A DNA stretch of 64,000 nucleotides from Lactobacillus sp. ESL0679 (GCF_029433515.1 NZ_JAQTIG010000001.1:372001-436000), one strand, 5' to 3'; shown: positions 42,661 through 52,252, counted from the stretch's first letter. Numbers and translations: made by a program. Notes: generated by a model from the letters alone, not told the origin.

Positions 42661-42739
42661 AATTTTTAACTACCAATTGACATTCAAGTTACAGATACGC
42701 TTTTACTTATTTTTAATATTTTTAAAAAAAGTAATCTTA

Positions 42740-43402
42740 TTAGGCAATAACAATTTTTCCTGTAATCACATTTAAAGTCCAGATTGGGACACCAGGAAGA
42801 CTTTGTACAAGGCTGTTGTTTAGTTTCTGCCCTTGATATTTGAACAGGCCAATAGTAACGGCCACATTATAACTGGCGTTAGTGACATTATTGATAAAAA
42901 TACCACCAGTCATCACGTTAAGTGAACTATCACCAGTTAACGTGCTATCTGTAATTTCGGCACTACCTGCTGTCAGCTGGGCTGTCAAAGTTTGGCGACA
43001 ATTTTTAATAGCTAAATTACCAGACCGCAAATTAACATTAAAGTTTGCAAGCATAGCATTATTTGCTCTAACTGTACCTGCTGTTAAGGTCACAGCAGCA
43101 TTTGGAATTATTACGTTATTAATGTCAATCGTACCTGCTTGTCCAGTAACGACAAGTTTGGTTATGTCAGACTTATCTGGAACAGTAAGGTAAATTTGAG
43201 GAGAGTAGTAAATCTTCTTTGTTTTAACCTTCTTTTCGGTAATTAGCAGATTGTCCTTGTTGTTTTGAACAGAAATTGGGTTCTTTTTCGTGTATTTAAT
43301 CTTAGCCTGAAACTTTTCTCCTGTTTGGATATGCAAACTAGCTGCTTTTAGCTTGGCATTAACCTGATTAAATTGGTTAACAACATCTTTTTTAGTGTGC
43401 AC
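42740..43402 (-). pseudogene. DUF4097-like adhesin/LiaG-type gene, 5' end lost
   Basis: The frame of 220 codons (GTG at 43402) encodes a beta-helix-like repeat protein of the DUF4097 family (alternating IDINN.IIPNAAV / VNLRSGNLAIKNC strands). It has no ribosome site. The 13 codons upstream (..QATPVEASNHAK) look like the end of a signal peptide, but a TGA then stops the frame at about 43446. Upstream, the DNA is a copy of the family 1 peptide leader. So recombination replaced the promoter and signal sequence; the gene is unlikely to give a secreted product now. Confidence 0.7.
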
Positions 43403-43434
43403 TTTAGCATGGTTGCTAGCTTCAACCGGCGTTG

Positions 43435-43540
43435 CCTGTAATCAATTGGAGTATGAACCCACTAACGCACATCGGCATCAATCTCTTCACTCACAGATAG
43501 TAAACCGTCTTTTAACTTTTCTACGCCTTGAATATTATAC
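43435..43540 (-). repeat. Third copy of the family 1 peptide leader and promoter
   Basis: The minus strand has TATAAT (43534-43539), then GCGTAGAAAAGTTAAAAG, GACGGTTTACTATCTGTGAG and GGGTTCATACTCCAAT. These blocks are the same, in the same order and spacing, as those at 10324-10425 and 10795-10896. It stops just before the ribosome site and runs into the DUF4097 remnant. Confidence 0.8.
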
Positions 43541-43597
43541 AAAAAAGATCCTACCAAAGATACTATTTTCAAAGAGTTATCATTCATTCAAAATAAC

Positions 43598-43632
43598 AAA
43601 AAAGCAGTGAATAAATATTTTTTCACTACTCT
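43598..43632 (-). terminator. Terminator of the phn operon
   Basis: TAGTGAAAAAA / TTCACTGC-type stem followed by T-rich minus-strand DNA, after the last phnE. Confidence 0.7.
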
Positions 43633-43647
43633 TTTAGTATCTTTTTA

Positions 43648-44460
43648 TTAAACTAGCTTCTTGCGAATCATCCCGGAAATCCAATCAATCACAATTACCA
43701 TGATAATAATTCCGAGCAAGATAATGCCGACACGGTTCCATTGCCGATATTGCAATGCAATAATTAGCGGATAACCGATACCACCGGCACCAACCAAACC
43801 AAGGATTGAAGCCGACCGAATTGAAACATCAAACCGATACAAAGTATTAGAAATCAAAGCTGGCATTAAGTTAGGCAAAGTTGAAAACATTGTAATGTTA
43901 GTTTTTGAACCACCTACAGCCGTTACAGCTTCGTTAGGACCATCATCCAAGTTCTCAATTGCTTCTGAGAACAGTTTAGCAAGCATCCCAACTGAGTGAA
44001 ATCCTAACGCCAAAACACCGGCGGCAGAGCCTGGGCCAACTGCCTTAATAAACATCAAAGCCAAGACAATTTCAGGGAATGACCGAATGATTGCCAAGAC
44101 AATCTTTCCAGTCCGTGAAACATACCACTTTTTATGTTTGGTGTGAGCTGCCCAAAAGGCAAATGGCAATGAAATAATTGCAGAAATAAACGTACCTAAG
44201 AAGGCAATACATACAGTTTGCCATAACTGCGATACTAGGTCTTCACCACTGCCGTTATAGATATACGACCAATCTGGGTGAAAAATCCCGTTAAAAATCG
44301 CACCGGCAATCTGACCAGCGGTTGCTTTAATACCGCCAAAATCCATTCCCGTGCATGACCAAGCAATAAGAGCAATAGTAATGATGGCTAAGCCCCAATG
44401 CAAAATTCGCTTTTGCATATCAACTGGGCGAGGAGGTAATTTTTTCATATTAGTATCCAT
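43648..44460 (-). CDS. phnE: Phosphonate-type ABC transporter permease (second)
   Basis: 270 residues with about six membrane helices and the permease EAA-type loop (FSEAIENLDDGPNEAVTAVGGSK). It pairs with the other PhnE as a heterodimeric channel. Its start ATG overlaps the last base of the preceding stop (TAATG). It is the final gene of the operon. Confidence 0.88.
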   Translation of the reverse strand: MDTNMKKLPPRPVDMQKRILHWGLAIITIALIAWSCTGMDFGGIKATAGQIAGAIFNGIFHPDWSYIYNGSGEDLVSQLWQTVCIAFLGTFISAIISLPFAFWAAHTKHKKWYVSRTGKIVLAIIRSFPEIVLALMFIKAVGPGSAAGVLALGFHSVGMLAKLFSEAIENLDDGPNEAVTAVGGSKTNITMFSTLPNLMPALISNTLYRFDVSIRSASILGLVGAGGIGYPLIIALQYRQWNRVGIILLGIIIMVIVIDWISGMIRKKLV

Positions 44461-45263
44461 TATTTCATCAACGCCTCCCGTGATTTAGACGAAACATAGT
44501 CGATTAAAACTACGACCACAATGATAACTAAGATAATCGTCCCCGTCTTAGCGTAGTCAAAGACTTGCAAAGTCTGTTGCAGGTAAAGGCCGATACCACC
44601 AGCACCGATATACCCCAAAACAGTTGAAGCCCGAACGTTAATTTCAAATGCATACAAGCAATAAGAAATAAAGTAAGTAATGACTTGCGGTAAAACAGCA
44701 AAAACAATGATTTGCAATTTATTGGCACCAACAGCAGTCAGAGCCTCGATTGGACCCGGATCAATTGTTTCGATTGCTTCATAAAAGAGCTTAACAACAA
44801 TCCCAAAAGTACAAATAGCTAAGGCCAAGATACCAGCAACAGGACCAATTCCGACAATTGCAACAAAGATTGCCCCTAATAATAGGTCTGGCACTGTTCT
44901 GACAACATTCATAATTACCCGCAAAATACCGGTAACTGCCTTGTTCTTAACAATATTACGCGCAATTAACAGCGAATAGATGAAGGCCAAGATAGAACCA
45001 ATTACCGTTCCCAAGATTGCCATCTTAATTGTTTCAAGCAATAATGGCATAATCGGTCCAAGGTATGCCCAATCTGGATGCAACATTTGCAAAAAGATGT
45101 CAGTAAATTGACTAAAGTTAGCAAATAAAGCGCCAAGATCGGTATGAGTAACATCTGTTGAAATAAATAATCCAGCAATAAAGACAATTACCCAAATCAA
45201 GTTCCAAAACTTAAACTTTTTCTTAGGTAAAGTCATGAGTGCTTCCTTATCAGTGTTACTCAT
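44460..45263 (-). CDS. phnE: Phosphonate-type ABC transporter permease (first)
   Basis: 267 residues from ATG 45263, which lies inside the end of phnC (coupled translation); a GTG 12 bases earlier is open too. It has six membrane helices and [23 protein letters not shown] as the ATPase-binding loop. About a third of residues match the second permease, so they are paralogues. Confidence 0.88.
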   Translation of the reverse strand: MSNTDKEALMTLPKKKFKFWNLIWVIVFIAGLFISTDVTHTDLGALFANFSQFTDIFLQMLHPDWAYLGPIMPLLLETIKMAILGTVIGSILAFIYSLLIARNIVKNKAVTGILRVIMNVVRTVPDLLLGAIFVAIVGIGPVAGILALAICTFGIVVKLFYEAIETIDPGPIEALTAVGANKLQIIVFAVLPQVITYFISYCLYAFEINVRASTVLGYIGAGGIGLYLQQTLQVFDYAKTGTIILVIIVVVVLIDYVSSKSREALMK

Positions 45264-46029
45264 CTTGCTCACCACCGTTGTAGATCTTGGTAAAGGTTGA
45301 CTCTGGCGTTTCGCTCATCTTACCATCATAGATAATTTCACCAGCACGAACGCCAATAACTCGCTTGCCAAATTCTTTGGCTAATTCCACACTGTGCAGG
45401 TTAATTACAACTGTCATACCATGCTTTTCGTTTAACATCTTAAGGTCTTGCATTACCCGACGTGAAGTCTGGGGGTCAAGTGAGGCAGTTGGCTCATCAG
45501 CCAAAATAATGTCTGGATTTTGAGTCAAAACTCGCGCAATCGCTACCCGCTGCTGCTGTCCACCTGATAACTCATCAGCACGTGAATAAACCTTATCAGC
45601 TAGGTCAACTTGTTGCAAAGCCTCGTAAGCGCGTTGCTTATCTTCCTTAGTAAATAGATTAAGTGTGCTCTTCCAAGTAGAATAATAGCCCACGCGCCCT
45701 GTTAAAACATTGCGCAAAACGCTAGAACGCTTAACCAAATTAAAGCTCTGGAAAATCATCCCAATATTGCGCCGCAGAGTCCGCAGCTCTTTGCCTCTAG
45801 CCTTGGTAATTGACTCACCATTGATTAAAATATCACCATCAGTAATGTCAATCAGGCGGTTAACGGAGCGCAAAAGTGTCGACTTCCCAGCACCAGAGAG
45901 ACCAACAATAACGACAAATTCGCCCTTATTGATAGTTAAATTGACATCCTTTAAACCAACAACGTCTTTGCCATAAATTTTTTTAACGTTTTTTAATTCA
46001 ATAACTGGCTTAACTGAAGAATCTGCCAT
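45256..46029 (-). CDS. phnC: Phosphonate-type ABC transporter ATPase
   Basis: 257 residues. Walker [10 protein letters not shown], signature LSGGQQQR, Walker [13 protein letters not shown] and the switch His (VINLHSVE) are all present. It powers uptake through the two PhnE permeases. 21 bases separate it from the first PhnD gene. No C-P lyase genes are in the window, so the natural substrate may not be a phosphonate used as a phosphate source. Confidence 0.92.
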   Translation of the reverse strand: MADSSVKPVIELKNVKKIYGKDVVGLKDVNLTINKGEFVVIVGLSGAGKSTLLRSVNRLIDITDGDILINGESITKARGKELRTLRRNIGMIFQSFNLVKRSSVLRNVLTGRVGYYSTWKSTLNLFTKEDKQRAYEALQQVDLADKVYSRADELSGGQQQRVAIARVLTQNPDIILADEPTASLDPQTSRRVMQDLKMLNEKHGMTVVINLHSVELAKEFGKRVIGVRAGEIIYDGKMSETPESTFTKIYNGGEQDE

Positions 46030-46050
46030 TATATACTTCCTTTATATATC

Positions 46051-46977
46051 TTACTTTTTAGTTGACTCAATAATCTTTTCATATTTACGAACGACGGCAA
46101 AGTCACTATCTTTGGCAGGAACGTAACCTTCATGAGTGTAAATACTTTCGATAATCTTCTTACCCTTCTTAGATTTACCAATATCAATAAAGGCATTAGC
46201 TAACTTTTTACGGAATGCCTTTGGCATGCTTGGAACTACAGAAATCGTGTCATTAGGAATATTTTTAGTAAAGTAAATTGGCACAACTTGGCTCATAATC
46301 TTGGGGTTGTCTTTTTGAACGATTGTCCGCGCATCTTCAAAGACAAAAGCAGCATCAGTATCATCGTTTAAAACGTTTAGGACTGCTTGGTCTTGACCAG
46401 TAACAGTAACTAACTTACAACTCTTAGGTACATCTAAGCCCTTTTCCTTTAATTCAGCAATTGGGAAAACATATCCTGCTGAAGAAGTTGGACTTTGAAT
46501 TGAAATTGACTTACCCTTTAAATCTTTCCAACTCTTAATCTTTGAGTCTTTTCTAACTAAAATTTCTGCCCGGTAAAAGTTAACGAGGTTTTTAGTTGGT
46601 TTCCCGCCCGGTTGCTTAACACCATATCTTTGGGCTTGCAATAAAACATCAGCAGCACCTTGCTTGTGTGCCAAAATATAACCGTTTGGTGGCAAAAAGC
46701 CAACATCAACCTTCTTAGACTTCATGGCTTCAACAACAGTGTTGTAGTCTGTTGACATTGAAACATGAACCGGAATGCCTAAACGATCAGAAAGCATCTT
46801 TTCTAACGGCTTAGCCCGCGCTTGCAGCTTAGTTGCAGCTTGACTGGGGACAAATTGAACGTTCAAAGATTTTGGGGTGGAACTTTCTTGACTCTTACTC
46901 TTACCTGAGCAAGCAGTTGCCATCAACGCTACTAAAAAAACGGCAGCACCAGCTAGCACTTTCTTAAATTTCTTCAT
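46051..46977 (-). CDS. phnD: PhnD-type substrate-binding lipoprotein 1
   Basis: 308 residues. The signal with lipobox MATACSG (Cys23) anchors it in the membrane. The binding fold has VSMSTDYNTVVEAMKSKKVDVGFLPPNGY, split as conserved blocks, and a ligand-loop IQSPTSSAGY and DDTDAAFVFEDAR. It is directly before phnC, so it is the standard subunit of this transporter. It has a leader with a hairpin and a leader peptide gene (46994-47152). Confidence 0.9.
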   Translation of the reverse strand: MKKFKKVLAGAAVFLVALMATACSGKSKSQESSTPKSLNVQFVPSQAATKLQARAKPLEKMLSDRLGIPVHVSMSTDYNTVVEAMKSKKVDVGFLPPNGYILAHKQGAADVLLQAQRYGVKQPGGKPTKNLVNFYRAEILVRKDSKIKSWKDLKGKSISIQSPTSSAGYVFPIAELKEKGLDVPKSCKLVTVTGQDQAVLNVLNDDTDAAFVFEDARTIVQKDNPKIMSQVVPIYFTKNIPNDTISVVPSMPKAFRKKLANAFIDIGKSKKGKKIIESIYTHEGYVPAKDSDFAVVRKYEKIIESTKK

Positions 46978-47204
46978 TATGTCCTCCTAGACATCAAAAA
47001 AGACTTAATGTAACAGCACAAACGGGAATTATATTAAGTCTTTCAATAACTTTTTTGGTTAAAAAACGAACAATACAACTATTTACGAGAAAGCAAAAAG
47101 TCTTAACTGCAAAAACACCAATGAACGCTACGCGTCGTTCATCTTTTTGCATGACCTTCACTCCCCTTTCAACCGTATTGCATTCATTCTATTAAATAAT
47201 AGCA
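46978..47204 (-). promoter_or_regulatory. Attenuator-like leader of PhnD 1
   Basis: Extended -10 TGCTATTAT (minus strand, 47196-47204). A stem AGACTTAAT/ATTAAGTCT (47001-47041) followed by T6 ends 20 bases before the start codon, just ahead of the AGGAGG site. This is a terminator placed so that it would stop transcription unless refolded. Confidence 0.55.
46994..47152 (-). CDS. Possible leader peptide of PhnD 1
   Basis: 52 codons with a good site (GGGGAG then 8 bases to ATG). The peptide has MQKDERRVAFIGVFAVK and several Cys residues, and its last codons overlap the terminator hairpin. It resembles the leader peptide of PhnD 4 (Arg-Arg plus a hydrophobic helix). It may be an attenuation peptide or a real small membrane protein. 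Confidence 0.4.
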   Translation of the reverse strand: MQKDERRVAFIGVFAVKTFCFLVNSCIVRFLTKKVIERLNIIPVCAVTLSLF

Positions 47205-47294
47205 GAAATTAGTTGTTTAGAAAAGAAAATTATTTTAAAAAAACTATTTTCAACCTAAAAATTACTAGCTATTTCCTCAGTGAATGGATTATTT

Positions 47295-48218
47295 TTACTG
47301 CTTAGTTGACGCTACAATCTTATTATATTGCCGGATAATGTCGTAATCACTATCTTTAGCTGGGGCATACCCCTCATGATTGTAGACACTTTCGATAATC
47401 TTTTTGCCTTCCTTAGACTTGCTAATTGCAATAAATGCCTTGGATAACTTCTCTTGGAAAGACTTAGGCAAACTTGGAATAACCGAAATTGTGTCGTTAG
47501 GAATCCGCTTAGTAAAGTAAATTGGCACTACCTTACTCATAATCTGCGGTTCGTCTTTTAGCACATCATTACGTGCATCTTCAAAAACAAAGGCAGCATC
47601 AGTATCGCCGTTTAAGACATCAAGAACAGCTTGATCAGACCCAGTAACAGTAACTAATTTACATTTCTTAGTAACATCTAGTCCTTTTTGCTTTAATTCA
47701 GCTACAGGAAAGACATAGCCAGAGTCAGAAGTAGGATTTTGAACTGAAATTGATTTTTCTTTTAAATCTTTCCAATTCTTAATTGTAGAATTCTTTTTAA
47801 CGACAATCTCACCGCGATAAGACTTAACTAGCTGCTTAGTCTGCTTACCATTCGGCTGCTTAATACCGTAACGTTCTGCCTGAAGTAACAAGTTAGCGGC
47901 CTTTTGTTTATGCGCCATGATATAAGCATCAGATGGTAAAAAACCAACTTGAACTTTTTTAGACTTCATGGCTTCAACTAAACCATTGTAGTCAGTTGAC
48001 ATTGAAACATGAACGGGAATACCTAATTGCTTAGATAACAGCTTTTCCATCGGTTTTGCGCGCGCTTCCAGTTTATTAGCAGCCACACTTGGAACAAATT
48101 GCACGTTAATTGATTTAGGTTCCTCGCTTTTACTCGTACTCTTATTTGAGCAGGCTGTTAGCCCAACTGCCAAGACCATTAATACTAAACCCATCAACAC
48201 TTGCTTCAGTTTCTTCAT
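47295..48218 (-). CDS. phnD: PhnD-type substrate-binding lipoprotein 2
   Basis: 307 residues from ATG 48218 (GGGAGG upstream; the longer frame starts inside the leader). Lipobox GLTACSN, ligand loop IKNWKDLK..ISVQNPTSDSGY and NGDTDAAFVFEDAR. It has the same fold as PhnD 1, with changes in the binding loop (SSAGY is SDSGY here). It has no phnC/phnE of its own, so it would share the transporter. Confidence 0.85.
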   Translation of the reverse strand: MKKLKQVLMGLVLMVLAVGLTACSNKSTSKSEEPKSINVQFVPSVAANKLEARAKPMEKLLSKQLGIPVHVSMSTDYNGLVEAMKSKKVQVGFLPSDAYIMAHKQKAANLLLQAERYGIKQPNGKQTKQLVKSYRGEIVVKKNSTIKNWKDLKEKSISVQNPTSDSGYVFPVAELKQKGLDVTKKCKLVTVTGSDQAVLDVLNGDTDAAFVFEDARNDVLKDEPQIMSKVVPIYFTKRIPNDTISVIPSLPKSFQEKLSKAFIAISKSKEGKKIIESVYNHEGYAPAKDSDYDIIRQYNKIVASTKQ

Positions 48219-48346
48219 CAGTACCTCCCAAAAATACAAAAGGGCATAGTATGACTCATTCATACTATGCCCTTGAATATTGTTAATAAAACGCAGCGAT
48301 CACGGCGCCTAAATAAAATCATGATCGTTATGTAAGAATAGTAACA
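48219..48346 (-). promoter_or_regulatory. Attenuator-like leader of PhnD 2
   Basis: Extended -10 TGTTACTAT (minus, 48338-48346). The 15-pair perfect stem AAGGGCATAGTATGA and its complement (48240-48274) with T4GTATTTTT follows, directly before the GGGAGG site. An upstream hairpin (AACGATCA/TGATCG) could be a sensing domain. Confidence 0.55.
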
Positions 48347-48435
48347 CAAATATTCGGATTATTGCAAGAGATTAGGTAACTTTTTATTAACAAAAAAGTC
48401 AAGTGGAATTAATCCAACTTAACTTTAATTAATAA

Positions 48436-49371
48436 CTATTTTTGCATATCTTTAACGATCTTTTCGTACTTACGGACCGTATCAAAGTCGCTATCTTTAG
48501 CGGGAACATAGCCTTCATGAGCATAAACTTTCTCAATCAAAGCGTGCCCCTTTTTTGTCTTACTAATATCAATAAAGGCATTAGCAAGTTTCTTTCTAAA
48601 CTTCTTTGACATGTTTGGAACTACTGACACAGTATCGTTCGGAATTCTGGCCTTAGTAAAGTAAATCGGTACAACTTGGCTCATGATTTTAGGATAGTCC
48701 TTTAAGACCTTGTTACGCGCATCTTCAAAGACAAAAGCCGCATCTGTGTCACCATTTAACACATTCAAAACAGCTTGGTCATGACCGGTAACAGTGACTA
48801 ACTTACAACTCTTAGGAACGTCCAAGCCTTTTTCCTTTAATTCGGCAATTGGATAAATGTAACCCGAAGTTGAAGTCGGTGACTGAATTGAAATTGACTT
48901 ACCTTTCAAATCTTTCCAACTTTTAATCTTTGAATCCTTCTTAGCAACAATTTCCGCTCTAAATGACTTGGTCAGAGTTTTGGCCCAACGACCACCGGGT
49001 TGCTTAATATCAAAACGTTCAGATTGTAGTAAAACATCAGCTGCTCCTTGCTTATGAGCAACAACATAACCATCTGGTGGTAAAAAGCCAACATCGACCT
49101 TCTTAGACTTCATTGCCTCCATTAAGGCATTGTCACTGGTTGACACTAACACGTGAACTGGAATGCCAAGTTTGGCTGACAACAGTTTTTCCAAAGGTTT
49201 AGCTCGACCTTCCAGCTTGTTGGCTGCAATACTTGGAACAAATTCAACCGTTAATGATTTGGGCGTATAGTCTTTGCTATTAGCACCTGTACTTTTATTC
49301 GAACAAGCCGTTGCTACTACTGCAACTAGCATTACGGCTATACCCAACAACACCTGTTTTAATTTTTTCAT
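48436..49371 (-). CDS. phnD: PhnD-type substrate-binding lipoprotein 3
   Basis: 311 residues from ATG 49371 (GGAGGG upstream; a 45-codon upstream extension passes through the leader hairpin and is not coding). Lipobox VATACSN. Binding blocks match the others but the first loop reads VSTSDNALMEAM and the second IQSPTSTSGY, so specificity may differ. Confidence 0.87.
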   Translation of the reverse strand: MKKLKQVLLGIAVMLVAVVATACSNKSTGANSKDYTPKSLTVEFVPSIAANKLEGRAKPLEKLLSAKLGIPVHVLVSTSDNALMEAMKSKKVDVGFLPPDGYVVAHKQGAADVLLQSERFDIKQPGGRWAKTLTKSFRAEIVAKKDSKIKSWKDLKGKSISIQSPTSTSGYIYPIAELKEKGLDVPKSCKLVTVTGHDQAVLNVLNGDTDAAFVFEDARNKVLKDYPKIMSQVVPIYFTKARIPNDTVSVVPNMSKKFRKKLANAFIDISKTKKGHALIEKVYAHEGYVPAKDSDFDTVRKYEKIVKDMQK

Positions 49372-49505
49372 CTTGCCCTCCACGGCTAAAACTAACTGAA
49401 TATAAAAGGGCATAATGCGTCCACACCACATCATGCCCTTGTTAATATTCCTGAATAAAAGCGAACAGCCATCATATACTGTGCTCGTTATATGAAAGCA
49501 TAACA
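49372..49505 (-). promoter_or_regulatory. Attenuator-like leader of PhnD 3
   Basis: Extended -10 with TATGCT (minus, 49497-49505), an upstream hairpin (AACGAGCA/TGTTCG) as in PhnD 2, and the stem AAGGGCATGATG/CATTATGCCCTT (49406-49441) about 35 bases before the start. The T run is weaker here (TTTTATATT). Confidence 0.5.
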
Positions 49506-49625
49506 CAAAAAACGAGTTCCGCCAAAAAAATTTGATAATACTTTTATGAGAATATCATAAAATTAACGGCTGATTATATTGAATAAAAAAGCACCTAGAG
49601 CTTCGGGTGCCTCAATAGTAAATCA

Positions 49626-50555
49626 CTACTTCTTCAGTGATTGTGCAATTTTATTGTATTTACGAACAATATTGTAGTCACTATCTTTAGCAGAGTGATA
49701 GCCATATTGGTCATACATCTTTTGAATTAACTTTTGACCATCTTTAGTCTTACTAATGTCCATAAAGGCCTTGGCCAACTTCTTCCGGAATGCTTGTGGA
49801 ATACCTGGACGAACTGAAATCGTATCGTTAGGAATTGGTGTTGTAAAGTAAATTGGCACTACCTTTTCCTTGATATTTGGTACATCATGCAGAACCTTGT
49901 TTCTTGCATCTTCAAACACAAAGGCAGCATCAGTATCACCACTTAAAACATTTAGCACGGCGGCATCATGACCGTTAACCGTTACCAACTTACAGTCTTT
50001 AGTAACGTCTAAGCCCTTTTGCTTTAATTCTGCAACTGGGGTAATGTAGCCTAATGTCGAAGTTGGACTTTGAATCGAAATTGACTTACCCTTTAAATCT
50101 TTCCATGATTTGATGTTTGACTTTTTACGGACAACAATTTCAGCACGCAAAGTGTGAACCAGCTTCTTAGTCCAAGTACCACCTGGCTCTTTAATCCCAT
50201 AACGTTCTGATTGCAAAATAACGTCGGCGGCTTTTTGTTGGTGAGCTTGAACATAAGCACCAGCTGCTAAGAAGCCAACATCAACTTTTTTAGACTTCAT
50301 TGCCTCAATTTCAGCGTTATTGTCAGTTGAAGTTGTTACGTGGACAGGAATTCCCAGTCTCTTAGAAAGCATCTTTTCAAGTGGCTTACCTTCACCGCCC
50401 ATTCGGCCAGAGGCATCACTAGGAACAAACTGCACATTCAGTGATTTCGGCATATTATTGCTGCTCTTAGTTTCTTTTTTATTTGAACAAGCAGTCAATG
50501 CAAACATTCCCATCACGGCCACTGCACCAACTAATACTTTTTTAAATTTCTTCAT
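49626..50555 (-). CDS. phnD: PhnD-type substrate-binding lipoprotein 4
   Basis: 309 residues. Lipobox ALTACSN (Cys23), VTTSTDNNAEIEAMKSKKVDVGFLAAGAY in blocks, loop IQSPTSTLGY and SGDTDAAFVFEDAR. It is the most divergent copy, with ASGRMGGEGKP before the first ligand segment where the others have KLQARAKP-like. It is the first gene of the array. Confidence 0.87.
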   Translation of the reverse strand: MKKFKKVLVGAVAVMGMFALTACSNKKETKSSNNMPKSLNVQFVPSDASGRMGGEGKPLEKMLSKRLGIPVHVTTSTDNNAEIEAMKSKKVDVGFLAAGAYVQAHQQKAADVILQSERYGIKEPGGTWTKKLVHTLRAEIVVRKKSNIKSWKDLKGKSISIQSPTSTLGYITPVAELKQKGLDVTKDCKLVTVNGHDAAVLNVLSGDTDAAFVFEDARNKVLHDVPNIKEKVVPIYFTTPIPNDTISVRPGIPQAFRKKLAKAFMDISKTKDGQKLIQKMYDQYGYHSAKDSDYNIVRKYNKIAQSLKK

Positions 50556-50776
50556 GATTACCTCCTATAAGTGTCATGAATAAAAAAGACTTAACGTTAA
50601 TTACAAACGTAACTAACGCTAAGCCTCATAAGCATACTATGTAAATGAATGAATTTTCCCTGTAAAAGAGCTCCCGTAAACACAAATAACGCTAAACTAA
50701 TCCGTCTTGTCATAGAATTACCTTGCATCATGTGTCGCCCTCTTTCACCTAAAATTAATTCATAAAAATAATAGCA
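50556..50776 (-). promoter_or_regulatory. Attenuator-like leader of PhnD 4
   Basis: Same start as PhnD 1: TGCTATTAT (minus, 50768-50776) in an identical CTGCTATTAT context. The stem around GACTTAACGTTAATTAC (50587-50632) with T6 lies about 25 bases before the start codon, ahead of AGGAGG. Confidence 0.55.
50597..50731 (-). CDS. Possible leader peptide of PhnD 4
   Basis: 44 codons with GAGGG before the ATG pair. Contains TRRISLALFVFTGALL and ends (..VCN stop) inside the terminator hairpin, like the leader peptide of PhnD 1. A transcription start near 50760 would make it the first frame on the mRNA. Confidence 0.4.
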   Translation of the reverse strand: MMQGNSMTRRISLALFVFTGALLQGKFIHLHSMLMRLSVSYVCN

Positions 50777-50828
50777 GAAATTTAAGCAAAATAAAAGCGT
50801 AACCATTAAAAGATTATCTAACAACCCG

Positions 50829-51308
50829 TTATTTTTGCCTAATTGGGTTGTTGTCAATATCAGTGCGAACAATTAACACATCAGCCAGCGCATGCTGGTT
50901 AACATATTCGGTAACTGACCCCATCAACATTCTCTCAACTGCATTCAAGCCAGTTGCACCCATAATGATTAAATTATCGTGGTGATCCTTGATAAAGTCA
51001 TAGGAAATAACTGCCTTCGGACTACCATAACGAATATGATAATCAATATCATCAAAGTCAAAGTTATCATGTGCCCATTGCTTCAAACTCTTTAAATATT
51101 TACCAGTGTCTTGCGTCATCTGGTAAACAGTATCGCCTGAAATTAGCGTATCCTGCATCTCACCCAAAAACTGCCTAGTGTCAATCACGTTCAAAACATC
51201 AATATGAGCATTTTCCGTCATTGCAATCTTAACTGCTTTATCAAAAGATCTTTCAGCTGATTCTGAACCATCAACTGGAACTAAAATACTGTCTTTTTTC
51301 GTACTCAT
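50829..51308 (-). CDS. Universal stress protein A family
   Basis: 159 residues. SILVPVDGSESAERSFDKA opens the fold, and GATGLNAVERMLMGSVTEYV carries the ATP-binding GxxG(x9)GS motif, so it probably binds ATP. Cytoplasmic. AAGGTGAG precedes the ATG. Monocistronic and convergent with nothing; it reads towards the PhnD 4 leader. Confidence 0.9.
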   Translation of the reverse strand: MSTKKDSILVPVDGSESAERSFDKAVKIAMTENAHIDVLNVIDTRQFLGEMQDTLISGDTVYQMTQDTGKYLKSLKQWAHDNFDFDDIDYHIRYGSPKAVISYDFIKDHHDNLIIMGATGLNAVERMLMGSVTEYVNQHALADVLIVRTDIDNNPIRQK

Positions 51309-51451
51309 GTACTCACCTTCTAGAAATATATTATTTTATTTAACACTAATTTTAACATATTTTCGATAGTAATTACTTTTTTTATAATTGTTTACGCCTT
51401 AGTTTATTGCTAAAATAGAACGTAAATGTCAAAAGATAAAGGGTGGAATTT

Positions 51452-52252
51452 ATGACAGAAAATTTAACTAATCAATTAATCGGCGTTAAAAGCGGCCGCA
51501 ACTTCCGTGAACTTGGTGGCTACAAAACTACTGATGGTAAAACCGTTAAAATGCACAAGTTATTAAGAACTGCTAACTTGGGTACTTTAGATGCAACTGA
51601 CCTTAAGTTCTTACACGACTACGGCGTTAAATACATCGTTGATTTCAGAAGTCAAGCCGAAGTTGACCATGAACCTGACCGCATCCCTGAAGGTGCAGAA
51701 TACGATTATGATCCTGTCTTCAGCGAGGACTTAACCAATGCTTCTAGAAGTATTGAAGACGTCATGAAGCAGGGGCAAAAGAATCCTCATGCAGGCTTTG
51801 AACACATGTTGTTTGCTTATGACGACATGATTACCAGTAAAGCTGCTCAAAAAGCTTACCGCCACTTCTTTGACTTATTATTAGCAAACGATGAAGACGG
51901 CAAGAGCTTGATCTTCCACTGTACTGCCGGTAAAGACAGAACTGGGGTTGGTGCACTGCTTATCTTAACTGTTCTTGGTGTTCCGCTTGACACTATCAAA
52001 AAGGATTATTTATTAACTAATATTGCAACTGCCGACTTCGTTAAAGGCTTTTTAGAAAAAGCTAAGGAAGATGGCGCCGACGATGCAACATTAAATATTT
52101 TAAAAGACTTCCAAACCGTTCACGTAGAGTACATTGAACATGTCTTGACAACTATTAATGAAAAATACGGTAGCGTGAATAACTACTTACGTGATATTAT
52201 GAAATTAACTGATGCGGAAATCAGTAAGTTACGTAAAATTTACTTAAAATAA
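51452..52252 (+). CDS. Tyrosine protein phosphatase (Tyr_phosphatase3/DSP-like)
   Basis: 266 residues from ATG 51452 (AAGGG upstream; a GTG nine bases earlier is in frame). SGRNFRELGGYKT opens the domain and FHCTAGKDRTGVGA (HCxxGxxRTG) is the Cys-based P loop. The family acts on phosphotyrosine proteins, phosphoinositides or sugars. It lies 19 bases ahead of the ntd gene, so they are probably one operon. Confidence 0.88.
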   Translation: MTENLTNQLIGVKSGRNFRELGGYKTTDGKTVKMHKLLRTANLGTLDATDLKFLHDYGVKYIVDFRSQAEVDHEPDRIPEGAEYDYDPVFSEDLTNASRSIEDVMKQGQKNPHAGFEHMLFAYDDMITSKAAQKAYRHFFDLLLANDEDGKSLIFHCTAGKDRTGVGALLILTVLGVPLDTIKKDYLLTNIATADFVKGFLEKAKEDGADDATLNILKDFQTVHVEYIEHVLTTINEKYGSVNNYLRDIMKLTDAEISKLRKIYLK

